A DNA stretch of 64,000 nt from Flagellimonas sediminis (GCF_010500845.1 NZ_JAAAMI010000011.1:55132-119131), one strand, 5' to 3'. Positions 36,774 to 45,039 are shown, numbered from the stretch's first letter. A program made the numbers and translations. The notes: generated by a model not told the origin, from the sequence alone.

Positions 36774-37250
36774 TTACCGGTTATTTTTCTCTTTCGAGTC
36801 GCGTTTCCGTACTATCATGACGGAACAGCCGGCATGCGTTGCCAAGGACTGGGAAACCGAGCCAAGCAGAAATCTGGAAAATGCACCATGACCCTGCGAC
36901 CCGACTACGATTAAATCGGCATCAAAGGCTTCCGCTTTTTCCAAAATTGCACTTTTGGGAAGGCCATTGACCACCGCTGTTGTTATAGACAATGCGCTAT
37001 TATTGTCACTTAATGATTTTGAAGCTTCATTAACAAGATCTTCTGCCATTTTCCTTGTATCGAATATGGCTTCTTCATAATAGTTGCCAAGCGTGCCACC
37101 AAATGGTAGGACGCCGGGAACAGACGACATGGGATTTTCGGACACATTCAAAATACATACTTCGGTACCCGCAGGCAACGGCAGCGCTGCAAGTTCATCT
37201 ATGGCGACTTTACTAAAGTCAGAACCATCTATTGCTAATACTATTTTCAT
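36774..37250 (-). CDS. Universal stress protein (single domain)
   Basis: A one-domain Usp of about 158 residues from MKIVLAIDGSDFSKVAIDE; an upstream in-frame ATG adds residues without similarity. The ATP-binding pattern GSQGHGAFSRFLLGS is intact. It is a close paralogue of the Usp gene just upstream, clearly a tandem duplication. It probably acts as a cytoplasmic dimer and is expressed with NDH-2, which starts 7 bases downstream. Confidence 0.92.
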   Translation of the reverse strand: MKIVLAIDGSDFSKVAIDELAALPLPAGTEVCILNVSENPMSSVPGVLPFGGTLGNYYEEAIFDTRKMAEDLVNEASKSLSDNNSALSITTAVVNGLPKSAILEKAEAFDADLIVVGSQGHGAFSRFLLGSVSQSLATHAGCSVMIVRKRDSKEKNNR

Positions 37251-37307
37251 GATTTGTCTTTTGGATGATACACTGTCTTTCATTTTTCAGCTTATAACCA
37301 ATATTTA

Positions 37308-37781
37308 TTATTGGTCCTTCTTGTTCATTCCGCGATTTCGTACAATCATGACCGAACAGCGGGCGTGCATTGCCACCGACTGGGAAACCGAGCCGAGCAG
37401 AAACCTTGATACCGCCCCGCGACCTTGTGACCCTACAATTATTAAATCTGCGTTAAAGGCTTCTGCCTCCTCCAAGATCACATTTTTAGGCCACCCGTTC
37501 ACAACTGCTGTTGTTACCGATAGTCGGGGATTTTTTTCTCGTAACATCTGGACCGCCAGGTCAACGATTTCTTCTGTTGATTTTTTTGCTCGGGACAAGG
37601 CCTCTTCATAATAATTACCAAGCCCTCCGCCCATGGAAACTACTCCCGGAGCGGCCACAACAGGACTCTCAAAAACCGATATGATACGAACTTCGGTATC
37701 TGACGGCAACGGTAGCGCCGCAAGTTCATCTATGGCCGTCTTACTAAAATCAGAGCCATCTATGGCCAATACTATCCTCAT
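37308..37781 (-). CDS. Universal stress protein (single domain)
   Basis: About 157 residues from MRIVLAIDGSDFSKTAIDE; a 38-residue extension to an upstream ATG overlaps the lipoprotein gene and is unlikely. The ATP motif reads GSQGRGAVSRFLLGS. It is the tandem duplicate of the Usp gene behind it; both share VVNG.PK..ILE.AEAF.ADLI.VGSQG. Two copies of the same Usp type in one operon suggest dosage or heterodimer formation. Confidence 0.92.
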   Translation of the reverse strand: MRIVLAIDGSDFSKTAIDELAALPLPSDTEVRIISVFESPVVAAPGVVSMGGGLGNYYEEALSRAKKSTEEIVDLAVQMLREKNPRLSVTTAVVNGWPKNVILEEAEAFNADLIIVGSQGRGAVSRFLLGSVSQSVAMHARCSVMIVRNRGMNKKDQ

Positions 37782-37809
37782 AACTTGAAATTTTATGAAT
37801 AAAGGCTTT

Positions 37810-38253
37810 CTATCCTTTATTCTTATTAATAAATGTTTGGGCATCTTCTTGAGAAGTGAAATAATAAACACTTCCGCTGTTTTTATCCTGGACAATAATT
37901 GCTAAAGCTTTATCAACTTTTTTATTGTTAAGTGGATTGCTTCCGAAGCGGACATCATCCAGGTTTTTCTGTAACTTTTCAACACAATTTTCACAACATC
38001 CGTAATAAGTAGTTCCGTTGGCTTCAATAGGTATTTGGGACACACCCATATATCGGTCGTTGACCATACATACTTTTTCGTTGGGAACGATTTCATAATT
38101 TTCGGATGGCATAATGGCTTCATCTGCTGTTAGGGATGTTTCAACAGTTGGCTGGATTTTACTTTCAGCCACTTTCTTTTTCTTGTTGGAACAGGATAGA
38201 AATAATATTGAAAACAATAAAAGGATGAATGTACCAATGGATAATTTTCGCAT
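37810..38253 (-). CDS. Metal-binding lipoprotein with TRASH-like Cys motif
   Basis: A lipoprotein of about 147 residues. The chosen start MRKLSIGTFILLLFSILFLS precedes a lipobox Cys (LFLSC). The mature part has KVCMVNDRYMG and YYGCCENCVEKLQ, a Cys arrangement like YHS/TRASH metal-binding domains, then YFTSQEDAQTFINK. Such proteins bind Cu or Zn in the periplasm next to copper resistance genes. An alternative start further upstream would hide the signal peptide. It leads a run with the two Usp genes. Confidence 0.72.
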   Translation of the reverse strand: MRKLSIGTFILLLFSILFLSCSNKKKKVAESKIQPTVETSLTADEAIMPSENYEIVPNEKVCMVNDRYMGVSQIPIEANGTTYYGCCENCVEKLQKNLDDVRFGSNPLNNKKVDKALAIIVQDKNSGSVYYFTSQEDAQTFINKNKG

Positions 38254-38320
38254 TGGATTTTTAATGGTAATGCCTTGGGTAGTATTGTTTTTCCTATGTG
38301 ATGGAATAGGTTTCATAGTG

Positions 38321-39037
38321 TTAATTTTTTAGTGGAATTATAATTTCAGTTTGAATGAGTTTTCGCCAATAGAGGTGTTCGTATAATCCTGACCAGTACA
38401 TCCCAAAAGTGAAGGCAAATAATAATTCTTCAATGGGGATACCCAAAACAAGGATATGGGTCAGATTTTCTAGGTTCCAGAACAATTCTACATAATCGGG
38501 ATAGAACGGAAGTATACTTCCAAAATAAACAAAGTACAATGCCGTGAACAGAAACCCACTTATCCAGATTTTGGTCTTTAGGTCCGGACGGCAGTAAAGC
38601 GTGGCAATTCCACCTAAAAACATGGCCAATATTCCACAGTAGATATGATTCAAATGCGTGAACAGCGCCAACACCAAAAACGCAAGAACTGGGACGAAAA
38701 GAATGTATATGTGAAGTCTGTGCATGGCATGTTTGCGCTCAGTGTGCGGTATTTCAACATACCTTCGCTTAAAAATTAGATTGTACAGTACCGTGCCTAT
38801 ACCTCCGATGGCAAAAGAGAAGATTAGGCTTTCGATATCGAACCCTGTCCTTATCGCCAAATCAAAAAGGGACGGCGGATGCCAATATTCAGGAACGAAC
38901 AAAGGTTCTGTAAGCCCGAAGGGCATGGTTATCCAACTCATCTTCAGCATTTCTCTTCGAGAATCTTTCTTCATTAGATAGACCACGCCCCAGAGGGCTA
39001 GAATAATAAGGGACCATATGAACCAGACATATTGCAT
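38321..39037 (-). CDS. Lycopene-cyclase-domain-like membrane protein
   Basis: A 238-residue protein with about seven transmembrane helices. Segments SWITMPFGLTEPLFVPEYW, DIESLIFSFAIGG and GIPIEELLFAFTFGMYWSGL resemble the CrtY-c/d (heterodimeric lycopene cyclase) fold, where a P-x-E-E-x-x-F motif is conserved. The real carotenoid role is uncertain, as many such proteins occur away from carotenoid genes, as here. Codons end five bases from the next gene's start region, and it lies between an AlbA-domain protein and a metal-binding lipoprotein. Confidence 0.6.
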   Translation of the reverse strand: MQYVWFIWSLIILALWGVVYLMKKDSRREMLKMSWITMPFGLTEPLFVPEYWHPPSLFDLAIRTGFDIESLIFSFAIGGIGTVLYNLIFKRRYVEIPHTERKHAMHRLHIYILFVPVLAFLVLALFTHLNHIYCGILAMFLGGIATLYCRPDLKTKIWISGFLFTALYFVYFGSILPFYPDYVELFWNLENLTHILVLGIPIEELLFAFTFGMYWSGLYEHLYWRKLIQTEIIIPLKN

Positions 39038-39042
39038 AATTT

Positions 39043-39843
39043 TTACGTTTTTTGGGTTTTTAAATAATCCACGGTTTCTTTTACGGTCAAGGGATATGTA
39101 GCATTACCGGTGCGCACGTAAAAGGTCGTGTCCGCACCATCGTTAACGTAAACAGGGTCTTTGGATGGTTCAATGTCTATGACACATATTTCCTTTTCAT
39201 TGACGACATAAAAGGAAATATGATTGCTGAAACAGGCTTCATGGCCCAGTTGAGTGGATATAATCCTGTAGACCTCCCGCTCGTAGCCATCCCTGTTTTT
39301 ATGCTTGAGTGTCTTAAAATCCTTTTCCAGGCCCAAAACGCTTCCATCGTCATCAACACCAATAATTAGTTTGCCGCCTTTCGCGTTCATAAAACCTACA
39401 ATGGTCTTGGCAATGGCCAGTTCCAGTTCGCGGTTGGTGGTTTTCCTAAAATAATCATAGCGGATGGATGACTTAAATTCTACCCGTTCATTCTCGCCGG
39501 CATTTACAAGGGCTGCAATATCCTGTTGCAGAAGGCGCTGTTGTGTACCAATAAGTTCATTTTTCTTTTTAAGGATTATCCAAAACAAACCAGAAATGGT
39601 TCCCAGAAGTGCCCCTAATAAAGCCAGTAATCCACCCATACCCCGCATATCTAAGGTAAATGATTCAAAAATGCGTTCTTGCAACACTTCTCGAAATAAT
39701 GAAAATGAAAAGGTCGTATTGCTAAATTCAAACCAATAGAGCACCATGGTAAAAGGATGGACAAGGAAATAGAAAATACCTGTTCCCACGAGTGCATGAA
39801 TGAATATGGTCCCTATTTTTGATGTAGTCCTTTTAACTTTCAT
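39043..39843 (-). CDS. Membrane-anchored AlbA_2/Schlafen-domain protein
   Basis: A 266-residue protein with two N-terminal membrane helices (about 12-35 and 67-90) followed by a cytoplasmic AlbA_2 (Schlafen-like) domain. Domain markers are ENERVEFKSSIRYD (about 113-126), KTIVGFMNAKGGKLIIGVDD and a final DGADTTFYVRTGNATYPL. AlbA_2 domains bind nucleic acid or nucleotide and appear in regulators and defence proteins. Membrane-anchored forms are uncharacterised. It lies between the copper-associated barrel and the lycopene-cyclase-like gene. Confidence 0.78.
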   Translation of the reverse strand: MKVKRTTSKIGTIFIHALVGTGIFYFLVHPFTMVLYWFEFSNTTFSFSLFREVLQERIFESFTLDMRGMGGLLALLGALLGTISGLFWIILKKKNELIGTQQRLLQQDIAALVNAGENERVEFKSSIRYDYFRKTTNRELELAIAKTIVGFMNAKGGKLIIGVDDDGSVLGLEKDFKTLKHKNRDGYEREVYRIISTQLGHEACFSNHISFYVVNEKEICVIDIEPSKDPVYVNDGADTTFYVRTGNATYPLTVKETVDYLKTQKT

Positions 39844-39860
39844 TGGTCGTTTTCCTTAAA

Positions 39861-41093
39861 CTATTTTATATAACCGTGTTCCAGGTTCAGCAACGAATTC
39901 CTGCCATCGAACTGGCTGTTGAACAATTTGTTGAAGGTATAGGCCAGGCCTATCTGCACCCGGTGCTGGCTCTCGCCCAGCAAGGGCTGTAGCGCACCAT
40001 TGTTCTTGTTGTAGCGGTACTGGAATATAAGGTCGAAATTATTTCCCACACGGTACAGGAAATTGCCGATGGCCATATATTGGTTGGTGTTGCCATCTGT
40101 ATTGGAAAAATCCTTGTACCCGAACCCGGCGGCTATCTGGAAATTGGGCCGTTCCAGCTTGCGGTTCAGGTAGCGGAGCATCCCAAAGGCCGCCGTACTG
40201 CGGGAGCGCGTGTAACTGGTATAATCTGTGATGTTTTCAATAGTTGAGAGCCCGTCATTGTAGATGCCCTGTACCTTGAAATCGACGAAATGTACGGGAT
40301 CGGGCAATATACTGAAGGTGGCGTTCCCTATAAAACTGGTCAAGGTTTCGTTGCTGTCCGCATTGGGCGCCAGATCGGATCTGTCCAATAAAAAGTTGTT
40401 CCAGCTAAAGCCTATTTCCCTTAAGAAGTTCCGGTTCCACAACTGGCTTTCCGGTTGGCGATATATAATGCTGCCCCCAAGACCATTGATGGAATAATCA
40501 TTGGGTTCCTCAAAATCCTGATAATTTTCGGCGTGCAGGGTTACATAGAGGCGCTGCCCAAAGATGCGGGTGTATTCCAGTACGTTCGCATATTGGTTGT
40601 CCTCGGTATTGAGGCCGTTGGAGAAGGGGTTGAGCACATAGGTATATTGCAGCGCATCGTCATCGCGTATGGTATTGAACTCGCCCAAAATGGTCTGTGA
40701 GGTGGTACGCCCGATCCTTATGATGTTGTTCTTGTTTTCCACAAGTGCCATCACCTGGTTGTAAAAAACCTGCCCCAGGCCGCTATTGGCGTCTGGGAAA
40801 GAGAAGCCCAATACCATTTGGCCCCGCCAACCTTTGTACAGTTTTTGGCGGGCGCCAATGAGGAAGTAGGAATCCGAAAAATCGGAAAGGACCTGGTCGC
40901 CTTCGTTGAGTACGGGTATGGCCAATGAGGCATTGCCCTGGTTGCTGTAAAAATTTCCCGTAGAAACGGTCTTGATGCCCAGTTCTATTTCGGGCAGCAT
41001 ATCTTCCCTGTTCAATTGCTCCGATCCCGGTAATTGTGCAAAACCCGGCAATGCGAAAAGTGCAAAAAATAGGATTACATATATTTTATTCAT
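39861..41093 (-). CDS. Outer-membrane beta-barrel protein of the copper cluster
   Basis: A 410-residue secreted protein: signal peptide MNKIYVILFFALFALPGFA, then QLPGSEQLNRED. The rest alternates polar and aromatic residues as in large barrels, with repeated FXXXYRYN-type strands (LIFQYRYNKNNG) and GLAYTFNKLF near the end. I do not recognise a named family; a copper-related porin or barrel similar to CopB-type outer-membrane proteins is possible. It starts 25 bases behind the multicopper oxidase gene and is probably cotranscribed with it. Confidence 0.65.
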   Translation of the reverse strand: MNKIYVILFFALFALPGFAQLPGSEQLNREDMLPEIELGIKTVSTGNFYSNQGNASLAIPVLNEGDQVLSDFSDSYFLIGARQKLYKGWRGQMVLGFSFPDANSGLGQVFYNQVMALVENKNNIIRIGRTTSQTILGEFNTIRDDDALQYTYVLNPFSNGLNTEDNQYANVLEYTRIFGQRLYVTLHAENYQDFEEPNDYSINGLGGSIIYRQPESQLWNRNFLREIGFSWNNFLLDRSDLAPNADSNETLTSFIGNATFSILPDPVHFVDFKVQGIYNDGLSTIENITDYTSYTRSRSTAAFGMLRYLNRKLERPNFQIAAGFGYKDFSNTDGNTNQYMAIGNFLYRVGNNFDLIFQYRYNKNNGALQPLLGESQHRVQIGLAYTFNKLFNSQFDGRNSLLNLEHGYIK

Positions 41094-41118
41094 GATTATT
41101 TTTTTGGTTTATTAATAA

Positions 41119-42390
41119 TTATTCGTCCAGGGCGATCTTGGGGAGCTTATCGTCCCCGAACAGCATCTTGTCCATATTCATTGGTTTGCCCATATCCATA
41201 TCCATTCCTTCCATTCCCATGCCCTTGTTGAACATGGTGTTGCCACTGTGTTTGGTAATGATGAGTTCATCTTCGGGTAAGTCTTCGTATACCAATGCCA
41301 ACAAATTTCCTCCAGGGTATAAGCCATTATTGGTCACTTTTCGCGTATCGTGGTCATGAAAGGTCCAGATACCCCTATTGTCCCCCTCAATAATGATATC
41401 GAAAGTTTTGCCGGGCGTCAACGGCACCGTGTTGCGTTTCCAAGGATGAGATAAAGGAATTCCGTCATCGGCCACCATCCAGAAGTCATGCCCGTGCAGG
41501 TGGAGGTTATGTATCTCTGCACCAGCATTGATAAGGCGTACCCGTATCTTTTCGCCCGATTTTATAAAAAGGTACGGGGTCTCGGGATACGACTTGCCGT
41601 TTACGGTGAACCAGTCTGCCTGTGGCAGGCTTGCCGGGGCCCTGCGGCTCAATGCATAGGGCGGCTCCCATCCGTTCTTGATGGATTCGGCAAACTGGTC
41701 GTGGTTATTGAACACGGCCCAGCGCTCCGGATCGAAGCGGCCTTCCTTCATAAGGTAGTTGCGTTCCTTCATACGATCCAGCATCCGGTTCATCTCATTG
41801 CGGATGTAGTTGACGTCGTGCGCACCATATACCAAGGTATATTCCCGTTCGTACGGAAACTGTTTTTTAATAGGATCGTCTGGATCCTCTACGATTATGC
41901 TCCCGAACATCCCAGCCTGCATGTGCATGACCGTGCCCCAATGGCAGTGGTAAAAATGGGTGCCCACGGGTTTTGCCTCAAATTCGTAAATAAATTCGTT
42001 CTCCGGCATTACCGGCAGCTGGCTCACGTAGGGGACCCCGTCCATACGCCAGGGCACATAGATACCGTGCCAGTGTATGGTGTGGTTGATGCCGGTTTTG
42101 TTCTTGAATTTCACCCGTACTTTATCGCCATAGTCGACCCGTATCTCAGGGCCGGGAATCATATCGTTAAAGGCCAAGGTGTGATATTTAAAACCCGGGG
42201 CGGGTTCGTGTACCTTGATATCGATGTAAAGTTCAAATTCTTTCCATTCGCCATTTTTTTTAAAGGGTAGGGGTTGTGTTAAGCGTTGTTTGTTGGCCTC
42301 CTTGGCACTTTCGGCCAAGAGATTGCCGGGAAAAAACAGCATGCCCGCCGTAGATACGGCACCCGTTGCCAAAAAATTTCTTCTGTCCAT
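41119..42390 (-). CDS. Two-domain multicopper oxidase
   Basis: A 423-residue periplasmic oxidase with a twin-Arg-like leader (MDRRNFLATGAVSTAGMLFF). Two cupredoxin domains are visible. The trinuclear centre is marked by four HxH pairs: HWH and HCH in domain 1 (HTIHWHG, FYHCHWG), HLH and HDH in domain 2 (HNLHLHG, TFHDHD). The type 1 copper Cys lies in domain 1 (HCH with His and Met further on, MHMQAGM), while domain 2 has Asp in that place; this is the type C two-domain plan. The C-terminus is Met-rich (MGMEGMDMDMGKPMNMDKM), as in copper-tolerance oxidases. It likely oxidises Cu(I). Confidence 0.9.
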   Translation of the reverse strand: MDRRNFLATGAVSTAGMLFFPGNLLAESAKEANKQRLTQPLPFKKNGEWKEFELYIDIKVHEPAPGFKYHTLAFNDMIPGPEIRVDYGDKVRVKFKNKTGINHTIHWHGIYVPWRMDGVPYVSQLPVMPENEFIYEFEAKPVGTHFYHCHWGTVMHMQAGMFGSIIVEDPDDPIKKQFPYEREYTLVYGAHDVNYIRNEMNRMLDRMKERNYLMKEGRFDPERWAVFNNHDQFAESIKNGWEPPYALSRRAPASLPQADWFTVNGKSYPETPYLFIKSGEKIRVRLINAGAEIHNLHLHGHDFWMVADDGIPLSHPWKRNTVPLTPGKTFDIIIEGDNRGIWTFHDHDTRKVTNNGLYPGGNLLALVYEDLPEDELIITKHSGNTMFNKGMGMEGMDMDMGKPMNMDKMLFGDDKLPKIALDE

Positions 42391-42420
42391 AATTTTAGAG
42401 TCTTTAATAATTTTAAGGTT

Positions 42421-42696
42421 TTATTTGGCTTTAAGTTGTGCATTATAAAAAGCGGCGATCAGAGCACCCGTGAGCCAGGCAATGATAAAGGTCTGGACAA
42501 TGCCAATAAGTGCCTCCCAAATTGGCACGTCTACCCGTATTATACTGGTGGTGTCCAAGCCGTGCAACAGGCTGTTGAAAAAGGTTATGCTTCCTTCTTG
42601 TCCTGCTGTGGCCAAAACGATCATGCAGCCGGCGTAGAGGATTGCAGCGGTCAGCCCCATGGCAAAACCGAATTTTTTAACATTGATACGATTCAT
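42421..42696 (-). CDS. DUF5676-like membrane protein
   Basis: A 91-residue protein with two membrane helices (about 10-30 and 60-83), starting MNRINVKKFGFAMGLTAAI. The pattern, with IWEALIGIVQTFIIAWLTG in helix two, fits the small DUF5676 family often found next to copper oxidases and ATPases. The molecular role is unknown. It sits 30 bases upstream of the multicopper oxidase. Confidence 0.75.
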   Translation of the reverse strand: MNRINVKKFGFAMGLTAAILYAGCMIVLATAGQEGSITFFNSLLHGLDTTSIIRVDVPIWEALIGIVQTFIIAWLTGALIAAFYNAQLKAK

Positions 42697-42770
42697 GATT
42701 CCTGTTTTAATGTTTATTGTTGTTATTATTCATTTATGAGTTTGTTCATGTGTCAAAACCAAAGTCGGAG

Positions 42771-43217
42771 TCAATGGTTGCGCTCAAGGCTCTTTTTGTA
42801 TTCCATTTTATTGTGCATGGCTTTTTCCAATTCCTCATGCTCCAAAGTGTGGTCACAAAAGGTGTCGCTCAAAAGGCTGTCATTGGCAATGACCGGCATA
42901 AAATGGTGGGTGGTCAGTAGCATAAGGTCAGGATATCTAGTGATCATATTGCTCAATTTGTTCGCAAGTATGGTATCCTTAGCCGCCTCTTTTACGAGTT
43001 CGTCCACCATCATTCCCATGGCATGGTCGTTATCCATCATCTTGGCAATGTATTTTTTGCCCAGATCGTGGTCTTCGACCATCAAGGTCAAAACCTCCTC
43101 TTGTTGTGACGGGTCCTTAAGCATATCCTTTACAGCACTTTCCTGTTTTTGTGCACAGGCCGATAATGTGAAAACGGCCAATACAATCCCTATTGCTTTT
43201 TTGATTTCTGTTTTCAT
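42771..43217 (-). CDS. Met/His-containing lipoprotein
   Basis: A 148-residue lipoprotein: MKTEIKKAIGIVLAVFTLS, then the lipobox Cys (LSAC). The mature part is helical and carries potential copper ligands in KKYIAKMMDNDHAMGMMVDE and LMLLTTHHFMPV. It resembles the Met-rich lipoprotein at 44334-44837 in the DNDHAM/TNDHAM segment, so the two are probably distant paralogues. Expected location is the periplasmic side of a membrane. The role may be copper buffering. Confidence 0.7.
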   Translation of the reverse strand: MKTEIKKAIGIVLAVFTLSACAQKQESAVKDMLKDPSQQEEVLTLMVEDHDLGKKYIAKMMDNDHAMGMMVDELVKEAAKDTILANKLSNMITRYPDLMLLTTHHFMPVIANDSLLSDTFCDHTLEHEELEKAMHNKMEYKKSLERNH

Positions 43218-43256
43218 TTTGATTCATTTTAAGTGTTACTAATTGCTGCTACTTCC

Positions 43257-43286
43257 TAGTGTCATGTTAAAGTAGAAATGACACTA
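43257..43286. repeat. 9-bp inverted repeat behind the first SHOCT gene
   Basis: Perfect arms TAGTGTCAT (43257-43265) and ATGACACTA (43278-43286) with a 12-base loop, starting at the SHOCT stop codon. No T-run follows on the minus strand, so it may be an mRNA-processing or regulatory hairpin rather than a terminator. Confidence 0.5.
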
Positions 43287-43499
43287 TTCTGACTTTAGAA
43301 TCCTTTTTGATTCCTCAAATTCCTCTTTTGTAATTTCCCCATTGGCAAATCTTTTTTTGAGAATTGCGAGAGGGTCTTCCTTCTTTGATTTTCGGTAAGG
43401 GATGTCGTATGGCACAAAGAATATCCATATTAAAAGAATGAACCATATGATCCACCATACGAAGTGCATACCGCCCCAGTGTCCGTCGAAAAAATGCAT
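43284..43499 (-). CDS. SHOCT-domain membrane peptide
   Basis: A 71-residue protein with one helix (WWIIWFILLIWIFFV) and a C-terminal SHOCT motif (DPLAILKKRFANGEITKEEF). SHOCT segments are short oligomerisation motifs. It is a tandem paralogue of the next gene upstream. Both lie in the copper cluster, where such peptides are frequent in Bacteroidota; the function is unknown. Confidence 0.8.
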   Translation of the reverse strand: MHFFDGHWGGMHFVWWIIWFILLIWIFFVPYDIPYRKSKKEDPLAILKKRFANGEITKEEFEESKRILKSE

Positions 43500-43536
43500 A
43501 GTTTTAGGTTTAAAGGTTAATAGTTGTTTGTCTTTC

Positions 43537-43746
43537 CTATTTTAAAAGTTTCTTTGATCGCTCATATTCCTCCTTGGAAATCTCGCCCTTGGCAAACCGG
43601 ATTTTGAGCATTGTGGCCGGATCGTCTTCTATGGTTTCTGTGTAAGTTGTACTGGAAGGTGCAAAAAATATCCAGCCTAAGGCCACGATCCAAATGGCCC
43701 ACCAGATAAGGTGCATGCCCCAAAAAAATCCATCTTTGTAAAACAT
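43537..43746 (-). CDS. SHOCT-domain membrane peptide
   Basis: 69 residues: N-terminal MFYKDGFFWGMHLIWWAIWI, a membrane helix, then DDPATMLKIRFAKGEISKEEYERSK as SHOCT motif (given in part: MLKIRFAKGEISKEEY). It shares the GMH..WW and FFAP/FFVP features with its neighbour, showing tandem duplication. Confidence 0.8.
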   Translation of the reverse strand: MFYKDGFFWGMHLIWWAIWIVALGWIFFAPSSTTYTETIEDDPATMLKIRFAKGEISKEEYERSKKLLK

Positions 43747-43773
43747 GTTCTAAATTTTAAGGTTCGTATTATT

Positions 43774-43989
43774 TTAAATGATCTCTGTAATGGTATAGCC
43801 GTCAAGTTCATTGAGTTGCCCTTGCAGTTCTTCGACCGTAAGCTTCTTGTTCATGCTGATGATCGTCTTTCCTTTCGGGCTTAAAAAGATTTCGGCCTTC
43901 TCTATGGCCGGGTGCGCTTCCAAGGTTTTTCTTACCCTTGTGATACAGCCGCCACAACTTATTCCGTTTATTTGATATTTATGTTTCAT
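43774..43989 (-). CDS. CopZ-like HMA copper chaperone
   Basis: 71 residues with one HMA domain: the metal motif GISCGGC (residues 9-15) is followed by ITRVRKTLEAHPAIEKAEIFL. It is small and without a signal peptide, thus cytoplasmic. It would carry Cu(I) or signal copper to a regulator; the HMA-like AraC genes upstream are candidate partners. There is no P-type ATPase in this operon. Confidence 0.9.
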   Translation of the reverse strand: MKHKYQINGISCGGCITRVRKTLEAHPAIEKAEIFLSPKGKTIISMNKKLTVEELQGQLNELDGYTITEII

Positions 43990-44005
43990 TTGTTTCTATT
44001 TATTT

Positions 44006-44299
44006 CTAATGGTGCCGATGCCCTTTGTGTTCTTCTTCTTCTTCTTCAGTACCTGCTATCGATTCTGCCTTACGGTGTTCATGATCGGCACCTCCATGGC
44101 CGGCGTGGCCTTGACTGCCGCTCTTATGCCCGCCATGCCTGCCATGACCCCCGTGCGGTATTAAAAGATGTACTGCAAACATTAGAAGGATAAAGGCAAA
44201 AATTCCATTGTAGCCTGTGATACCCAGTGCCGGGGCGAAAAAAATTAACAGTAACGGAATACCGCAACCGATGACCATCCAAATCCAATGACCTTTCAT
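44006..44299 (-). CDS. His-rich DUF2933-like membrane protein
   Basis: 97 residues with two helices (about 6-24 and 32-48) and a C-terminal tail full of His and Gly (PHGGHGRHGGHKSGSQGHAG), then a run of Glu and a final HKGHRHH. The tail is a likely low-affinity Cu/Zn sink. The topology resembles the DUF2933 family found with copper genes. It is encoded between a Met-rich lipoprotein and a CopZ-like protein. Confidence 0.72.
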   Translation of the reverse strand: MKGHWIWMVIGCGIPLLLIFFAPALGITGYNGIFAFILLMFAVHLLIPHGGHGRHGGHKSGSQGHAGHGGADHEHRKAESIAGTEEEEEEHKGHRHH

Positions 44300-44333
44300 G
44301 ATTTCTATTTATTAGTGTTAAATGTTATATTCT

Positions 44334-44837
44334 TTAATGATGATCGCCATGGCTTTGGCTTTTGCTCAATTCGAGTTCGCCTCGTTCCCTGGCTTCTAAT
44401 TCACTTTCTTCTATCATTTTTTTGCACGACTCCATACAATCTTCACTCATCATTCCGTTTTCGTGCATCATTTGCATCATTGAATTCATTGTTTCCGGAC
44501 TTTTCATCATTCTGTCCATCATTGCGTGCATCACAGGTTGATCGCCCATCATGTTTTTCATTATCATGCTGTCTTTCATCATCATCTGCATTCCGCCACC
44601 CTGCATCATATGGCCCATCATCTTTTGGTTGCCCTGCATCATCTGCATGGCATGGTCGTTGGTTTGCATATTGTCCATGAATTGGGTCATATAGCTGTGA
44701 TTACTGGCAATTGCATCAAAGAGTTCCGTTCTCGTTTGTGAATTTTCAAGCATTGCATTAGGATCTGTTTTCTGTTCGCAACTGGATAGACTTATTAAGC
44801 CCATTGCCAATAAAATAATTGTTATCGTTCTCATCAT
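44334..44837 (-). CDS. Met-rich lipoprotein
   Basis: 167 residues: signal MMRTITIILLAMGLISLS and lipobox Cys (LSSC). The mature protein is extremely rich in Met and His (HAMQMMQGNQKMMGHMMQGG, then MQMMMKDSMIM), with two Cys in EDCMESCKK and a terminal SHGDHH. Such composition is typical of periplasmic Cu(I)-binding proteins. It is the first gene of the copper run that ends at the multicopper oxidase and barrel; a 27-bp palindrome lies 46-72 bases upstream of the start. Confidence 0.8.
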   Translation of the reverse strand: MMRTITIILLAMGLISLSSCEQKTDPNAMLENSQTRTELFDAIASNHSYMTQFMDNMQTNDHAMQMMQGNQKMMGHMMQGGGMQMMMKDSMIMKNMMGDQPVMHAMMDRMMKSPETMNSMMQMMHENGMMSEDCMESCKKMIEESELEARERGELELSKSQSHGDHH

Positions 44838-44882
44838 ATTTGATTTTTAATTGCTACTTATTTTCGTCAATTCTATTTTTCC

Positions 44883-44909
44883 ATTCCCTAAACTTAAAGT
44901 TGAGGGAAT
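44883..44909. promoter_or_regulatory. 27-bp imperfect palindrome before the copper operon
   Basis: ATTCCCTAAACTT and its mirror AAGTTGAGGGAAT surround a central A, with one mismatch pair. Located 46-72 bases upstream of the first copper gene and about 150 bases behind the AraC gene. It may be an operator for the copper run; a terminator is less likely since no T-run follows on the minus strand. Confidence 0.4.
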
Positions 44910-44989
44910 TTTGCTATTATTGTGTTACATAAGAAAGAGGAAGAGTTATATTTTTCCCACATTCTTTGTATTAATGTTCGTGCCTAAAA

Positions 44990-45039
44990 AGAGCCTCAAA
45001 CCTAGCTGACGGCGAGGTAGGGTTTGAACCAAAAAGGCT
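44990..45039 (-). terminator. Probable terminator behind the AraC gene
   Basis: Read on the minus strand, AGCCT...CAAACCCTA pairs with TAGGTTTGAGGCT (with internal loops), followed by CTTTTTA. It begins 27 bases behind the AraC stop codon and fits an intrinsic terminator with an imperfect stem. Confidence 0.4.

Noticed and set aside
41488..42270. Long open frame on the plus strand opposite the multicopper oxidase
   Set aside because: It is an antisense shadow: the minus-strand protein has all copper motifs, and the plus-strand translation has no family features.
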